NCBI GenBank assembly: GCA_001874325.1
Contig: MPCW01000016.1
Span: forward strand, 1 to 53,444
Direction: 5' to 3'
DNA length: 53,444 nt
DNA from: Flavobacterium sp. MedPE-SWcel
GTDB lineage: Bacteria; Bacteroidota; Bacteroidia; Flavobacteriales; Flavobacteriaceae
Part shown: one piece after another, positions 50,047 to 53,444 of the stretch
Layout of the letters: each line of letters opens with the position of its first letter
How positions within the stretch are numbered: position 1 is the first letter of the stretch
Program-made: the position numbers and the translations under genes
Notes under the pieces: model-generated
What the model saw: the letters and a program-made list of their open reading frames with translations, nothing else
Told to the model about the DNA's origin: nothing
The model's database searches: none

Positions 50047-51999
50047 TTAAACTTGAAATGTTTTTAGTGTTTTATTTACTTCTTCTTGTATTAAACAAGA
50101 AAATTCTTCAATTGTCATGCTTTGATTTGACTTTCCAGAATCACCTTGACGCCTTACAGCGACTGTTCCATTTTTCTCTTCTTCCTCTCCTACAATCAGC
50201 ATAAACGGTATCTTCTGCATCTCTGCTTCACGTATCTTTTTACCAATCGTTTCGTTTCTGTTGTCAATTAGGGCGCGAATTTCGTCATTTTCTAGCAAAT
50301 CTGAAACTTTTTTAGCATAATTTTCATATTTCTCACTAAGAGACAATATGATAGCTTGCTCTGGCATTAGCCAAAGTGGGAAATTTCCTGCTGTATTTTC
50401 AAGTAAGATTGCAATAAATCGCTCCATCGATCCAAACGGTGCACGGTGAATCATAACAGGGCGGTGTAACTCGTTATCAGAACCTTTATAATTTAAATCA
50501 AAACGCTCAGGTAAGTTGTAGTCTACCTGAATTGTACCTAATTGCCACTGACGACCTAAAGCGTCCTTAACCATAAAGTCAAGCTTAGGGCCATAAAAAG
50601 CAGCTTCGCCATATTCAACAACTGTATCAAGACCTTTGTCTTTTGCAGCATTTATAATCGCATTTTCAGCTTTTTCCCAGTTTTCATCAGTACCTATGTA
50701 TTTGTCTCTATCTTCTTGATCGCGTAATGATATTTGCGCACTAAAGTTTTCAAAACCAAGAGAACTGAATACATATAGTACTAAGTCAATCACTTTTTTA
50801 AACTCCTCGTCTAACTGATCTGGAGTACAGAAAATGTGAGCATCATCTTGCGTAAAACCACGCACACGTGTTAAACCATGTAACTCACCACTTTGTTCAT
50901 AACGGTAAACTGTACCAAATTCAGCATAACGCTTAGGTAAATCTTTATAAGACCATGGCTTACTGTTAAAAATTTCGCAGTGATGCGGACAGTTCATTGG
51001 TTTTAATAAAAACTCTTCACCTTCGTTTGGAGTATTTATTGGCTGAAAACTATCAGCACCATACTTAGCATAGTGACCGGATGTTTCATATAATTCTTTT
51101 TGTCCAATATGTGGAGTTATTACCTGCTCATATCCTGCTTTCTTTTGAGCTTTCTTTAAAAAGTCCTCTAAACGCTCACGCAATGCAGCACCTTTTGGTA
51201 ACCACATTGGTAAACCTTGTCCAACCCTTTGAGAAAAAGTAAATAACTCTAACTCTTTACCAAGCTTACGGTGATCACGACGTTTTGCTTCTTCTAATAA
51301 CTCTAAGTGTTCTTTTAGTTCCTTTTGTTTCGGGAACGAGATACCATACACACGAGTAAGTTGCTTGTTCTTTTCATCTCCACGCCAGTAAGCACCAGCC
51401 ACACTCATAACCTTCATTGCCTTGATGATACCTGTGTTAGGTATATGTCCTCCACGGCAAAGATCTGTAAATGTAGCATGATCGCAAAAAGAGATAGTAC
51501 CATCTTCTAGGTTTTCTATCAACTCTACTTTATACGGGTTTTCTTCGTTCTTATACATTTCTAATGCTTCGGCTTTAGATACCGAACGCATTGTAAATTC
51601 ATGTTTCTCTCTAGCTATAGAAAGCACTTTGTCCTCTATTGCTTTAAAATCTTTATCTCCCACAACATGGTCGCCAAAATCTACGTCATAATAAAATCCA
51701 TTCTCTATAGCAGGACCAATAGTAAGCTTAACACCAGGATATAACTCTTGTAATGCTTGTGCTAAAACGTGTGAAGAAGAATGCCAAAAAGCTTTTTTAC
51801 CCTCAACATCATTCCAAGTATATAATATTAACGAACCATCGGTGGTCATAGGGGTTTTTGTTTCGATGGTTGTACCATTAAAACTTGCCGAAATAACATT
51901 TCTAGCTAAACCTGAGCTTATGCTCATAGCAACATCATGAGGTGTTACCCCACTGTTGAATTCCTTTACTGACCCATCGGGTAATGTAATATGTATCAT
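50047..51999 (-). CDS. thrS: Threonyl-tRNA synthetase
   Basis: Charges tRNA-Thr. The 650-residue protein has the N-terminal TGS domain ([13 protein letters not shown]), the editing domain ([14 protein letters not shown], about 74-87; [12 protein letters not shown], about 178-189), and class II core with zinc ligands Cys in [12 protein letters not shown], His in [17 protein letters not shown] and His in MIHRAPFGS, then the C-terminal anticodon-binding domain. The frame extends to an ATG at 52050, but a promoter at 52020-52050 lies inside that extension, so the ATG at 51999 is the start. First gene of the thrS-infC-rpmI-rplT operon. Confidence 0.97.
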   Translation of the reverse strand: MIHITLPDGSVKEFNSGVTPHDVAMSISSGLARNVISASFNGTTIETKTPMTTDGSLILYTWNDVEGKKAFWHSSSHVLAQALQELYPGVKLTIGPAIENGFYYDVDFGDHVVGDKDFKAIEDKVLSIAREKHEFTMRSVSKAEALEMYKNEENPYKVELIENLEDGTISFCDHATFTDLCRGGHIPNTGIIKAMKVMSVAGAYWRGDEKNKQLTRVYGISFPKQKELKEHLELLEEAKRRDHRKLGKELELFTFSQRVGQGLPMWLPKGAALRERLEDFLKKAQKKAGYEQVITPHIGQKELYETSGHYAKYGADSFQPINTPNEGEEFLLKPMNCPHHCEIFNSKPWSYKDLPKRYAEFGTVYRYEQSGELHGLTRVRGFTQDDAHIFCTPDQLDEEFKKVIDLVLYVFSSLGFENFSAQISLRDQEDRDKYIGTDENWEKAENAIINAAKDKGLDTVVEYGEAAFYGPKLDFMVKDALGRQWQLGTIQVDYNLPERFDLNYKGSDNELHRPVMIHRAPFGSMERFIAILLENTAGNFPLWLMPEQAIILSLSEKYENYAKKVSDLLENDEIRALIDNRNETIGKKIREAEMQKIPFMLIVGEEEEKNGTVAVRRQGDSGKSNQSMTIEEFSCLIQEEVNKTLKTFQV

Positions 52000-52019
52000 T
52001 GTTAAAATTTTATGAGTAG

Positions 52020-52050
52020 CAAAGATAGGAGATTCGGCGGAGTGGTGCAA
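52020..52050 (-). promoter_or_regulatory. Promoter of the thrS operon
   Basis: On the minus strand TTG (52048-52050), 20-base spacer, TATCTTTG (52020-52027), giving a leader of about 15 bases before the ATG at 51999. Confidence 0.8.
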
Positions 52051-52179
52051 TACTCTAAACTAGATACTAAGTGGTAGTTTGTTTTTTTTATGTTATTTTA
52101 TTTCTTGCTCTTTTGTGTTGAAATAAACTGGTTGAATAATTTGATTTAGTAATTGAGGTATGTGTAAGGTCTTGATGTA

Positions 52180-52209
52180 AAAAAAGCCCGCTATATAGCG
52201 GGCTTTTTT
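52180..52209 (-). terminator. Terminator of the DUF2231-like gene
   Basis: AAAAAAGCCCGCTAT / ATAGCGGGCTTTTTT, a perfect stem just past the stop at 52211. Confidence 0.9.
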
Positions 52210-52210
52210 A

Positions 52211-52726
52211 TTAATCATCATCGTAATGTTCGTGTTCTTCGTGCTCCTCTTCATAATGTTCATGCTCTGAGTTATCGATTGTCGCACCTTCTCGTATTTC
52301 GGTATGGCGAATTTCGCCACCAGTAGTTCCTGCTTTACTCGCAAAAAATATAACTACAAAACTAAATAATAATGTTGCTATACTAATAGGTGTTGCAAAC
52401 GACTTGTTTTTAAAATTAGCCCAAAGCCCTAGTAGCGCAATACCGCCTAAAGCATAAGAAAGAAGTATAAAAGTTTCGGCAACCTCTTCATGTTCATGTA
52501 TAATGTCATGGCTTACAATATGCATTTCTTCAACAATCTCTTCAGCCCCTTCACCAGACGCAGCTGCGGGTATAGTGGATAATGCACCAAGTATGAAAAC
52601 AAAGTATGCTGTACGTTTTACAATTGCCGAGCGTGTAATAAAACCGCCAAGCATAATAAGTACACCTATAATTGGTATAATGATAGGTAAATGATTTACC
52701 GCAAGATGAAAATGAGCATCATTCAT
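52211..52726 (-). CDS. DUF2231-like membrane protein with His/Glu-rich tail
   Basis: A 171-residue protein with four transmembrane segments (about 10-29, 37-56, 84-100 and 108-130). The conserved-looking NDAHFHLAVNHLPIIIPIIG start and histidines in MHIVSHDIIHEHEE resemble DUF2231-type proteins. The cytoplasmic or periplasmic C-terminus ends in HEHYEEEHEEHEHYDDD-like His/Glu runs that could bind metals. The longer frame from a GTG at 52780 adds an unlikely leader, so the ATG at 52726 is used. It is a single gene with its own terminator. Function unknown. Confidence 0.78.
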   Translation of the reverse strand: MNDAHFHLAVNHLPIIIPIIGVLIMLGGFITRSAIVKRTAYFVFILGALSTIPAAASGEGAEEIVEEMHIVSHDIIHEHEEVAETFILLSYALGGIALLGLWANFKNKSFATPISIATLLFSFVVIFFASKAGTTGGEIRHTEIREGATIDNSEHEHYEEEHEEHEHYDDD

Positions 52727-52981
52727 ATAATTCAATTTTTTATTTTGAATTGATAAAAGTAATAAAATTTTATTTTTCACCTATTATACATAGAGTTATT
52801 AAGTTTATTGTTTAGGATAGAATTAGAAAACACTTATGAAAAGGTGGGTGTGTGAGGTTGATTCTTAAGTTATATAATGATTCTTTAGGTTGAAAAATAT
52901 TCACTAACTTGTCTGTAATGAATATGATATGTTTACTTTTGTCGAGTTGAAATTTAAATAATTAATTACTATTGTTTTGTT

Positions 52982-53251
52982 ATGGAAGCTTCTGTAGGTA
53001 CCATTTTAATAACTTTTCATGTAAATGTCCGCCTTGATGATGTAGTAGGAGGGATGGAGAAAAAAGGATATATGGATAGATGGGGTGAGTTGTCTAGTAA
53101 TAGGGTACACTTGTTGCCAAGAACAAGTTTATGGCATAATTTTAAATCTACAGATGCAGCACTTCTAGACCTTAGAAATGTTTGTACCTCTATGAATATC
53201 TTAATAGAGAGTGCAGTTGCTGTAGAAGCGGCAGGTTTTAAAAGTTTTTGA
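52982..53251 (+). CDS. Small hypothetical protein
   Basis: An 89-residue frame with start ATG, a plausible codon usage (GTA, GAT, GAA-rich) and a terminator hairpin downstream. The protein reads ILITFHVNVRLDDVVGGMEKKGYMDRW, then LPRTSLWHNFKSTDAALLDLRNV: mixed alpha/beta, no signal peptide or motif. An overlapping minus-strand frame (53017-53370) looks less protein-like. Probably real; unrecognised. Confidence 0.55.
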   Translation: MEASVGTILITFHVNVRLDDVVGGMEKKGYMDRWGELSSNRVHLLPRTSLWHNFKSTDAALLDLRNVCTSMNILIESAVAVEAAGFKSF

Positions 53252-53288
53252 TGTATATATAGTGTATAAGTACATTTGAGTTTTACTA

Positions 53289-53316
53289 CAAAAGCACCCA
53301 TCGAGGCGCTTTTTGT
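53289..53316 (+). terminator. Terminator after the small hypothetical gene
   Basis: CAAAAGC..CC / GG..GCTTTTTG with one A-C mismatch and loop CATCGA. After it, to the window end at 53444, I see no gene. Confidence 0.65.
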
Positions 53317-53444
53317 GTTTAAGGCCCCATACACCCTACCAAAATCACCACCCTTAAAAAAACTTTTCATTACAAAGCGTAGATTACCAGAACATTAAGA
53401 AAACCTCAAAAAAAAGTAATAATAACCCATTGTCTATCCAGAAA

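Noticed and set aside
52093..52344. 83-codon minus-strand frame downstream of the DUF2231-like gene
   Set aside because: It overlaps the end of that gene in another frame and runs through its terminator.
53017..53370. Open frame of 117 codons on the minus strand at the right end
   Set aside because: It overlaps the more protein-like 89-codon plus-strand gene, reads across that gene's terminator and shows no domain.

Overview
The window looks like a stretch of the chromosome of a low-GC Bacteroidota, most likely a Flavobacteriaceae member (Flavobacterium or a close relative). This rests on the sequence: AT-rich intergenic DNA; promoters of the Bacteroidota type (TTTG or TTG, about 19-22 bases, then TAnnTTTG) in front of many genes; almost no Shine-Dalgarno sequences; a secreted protein with a C-terminal type IX secretion (T9SS) sorting domain; an ECF sigma / FecR / TonB-receptor trio; a transketolase split into two genes; the archaeal/eukaryal-type ProS; and flavobacterial-style lipoproteins. 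I found no rRNA, insertion sequence, prophage, CRISPR array or integrase. The region is core chromosome with small lineage-specific inserts.

Layout, left to right. 0.1-6.5 kb: argS followed by a tightly packed cell-surface operon of two SGNH hydrolase-like proteins (one with a LysM module inserted in its catalytic domain) and an AlgI-like MBOAT acyltransferase, probably an O-acetylation system for an envelope glycan. 6.6-12.1 kb: a secreted PNGase F homologue with a T9SS tail, convergent with an ECF sigma / FecR / TonB-receptor locus. 12.1-12.6 kb: a gene-free stretch with strong hairpins and a terminator, a candidate structured RNA. 12.6-22.3 kb: ffh, folD, an AraC regulator, rluF, a YD-repeat-like secreted protein, a radical SAM/B12-type protein with an unusual CX4CX2C cluster motif, and rimO. 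22.3-26.0 kb: accessory and surface proteins (an orphan, a FadL/OmpP1-like porin, a low-complexity Gly/Trp/Tyr and Ser/Arg lipoprotein). 26.1-30.6 kb: proS, two tRNA-Glu genes, rpsT, an ECF sigma with a small membrane partner, a methyltransferase, and a tRNA-Leu/Lys/Lys cluster. 30.7-37.6 kb: aroK, a PyrR-like phosphoribosyltransferase, a TPMT-like methyltransferase, an Hsp15-like protein, an FKBP lipoprotein, split transketolase, and a MarR regulator with a membrane protein. 37.6-44.1 kb: tgt (zinc-site cysteines replaced), an LptF/G permease, a DMT transporter, accA, dnaB (with an SSB-like acidic tip) and a TPM-domain protein. 44.2-53.4 kb: ppsA, a secreted glutamine-amidotransferase-like protein, small membrane/periplasmic proteins, and the thrS-infC-rpmI-rplT translation operon, in which infC must start at a non-AUG codon (AUA).

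The genes are mostly housekeeping (translation, protein targeting, one-carbon, pentose phosphate, fatty acid, replication). The least conventional parts are the MBOAT/SGNH/SGNH-LysM operon, the PNGase F-like exoenzyme, the DnaB tip, the Tgt without zinc cysteines, the radical SAM protein and the hairpin-rich region before ffh. I did not find a wholly new defence-type or mobile system. All family names are from reading the translated sequence and recalled motifs, not database searches.
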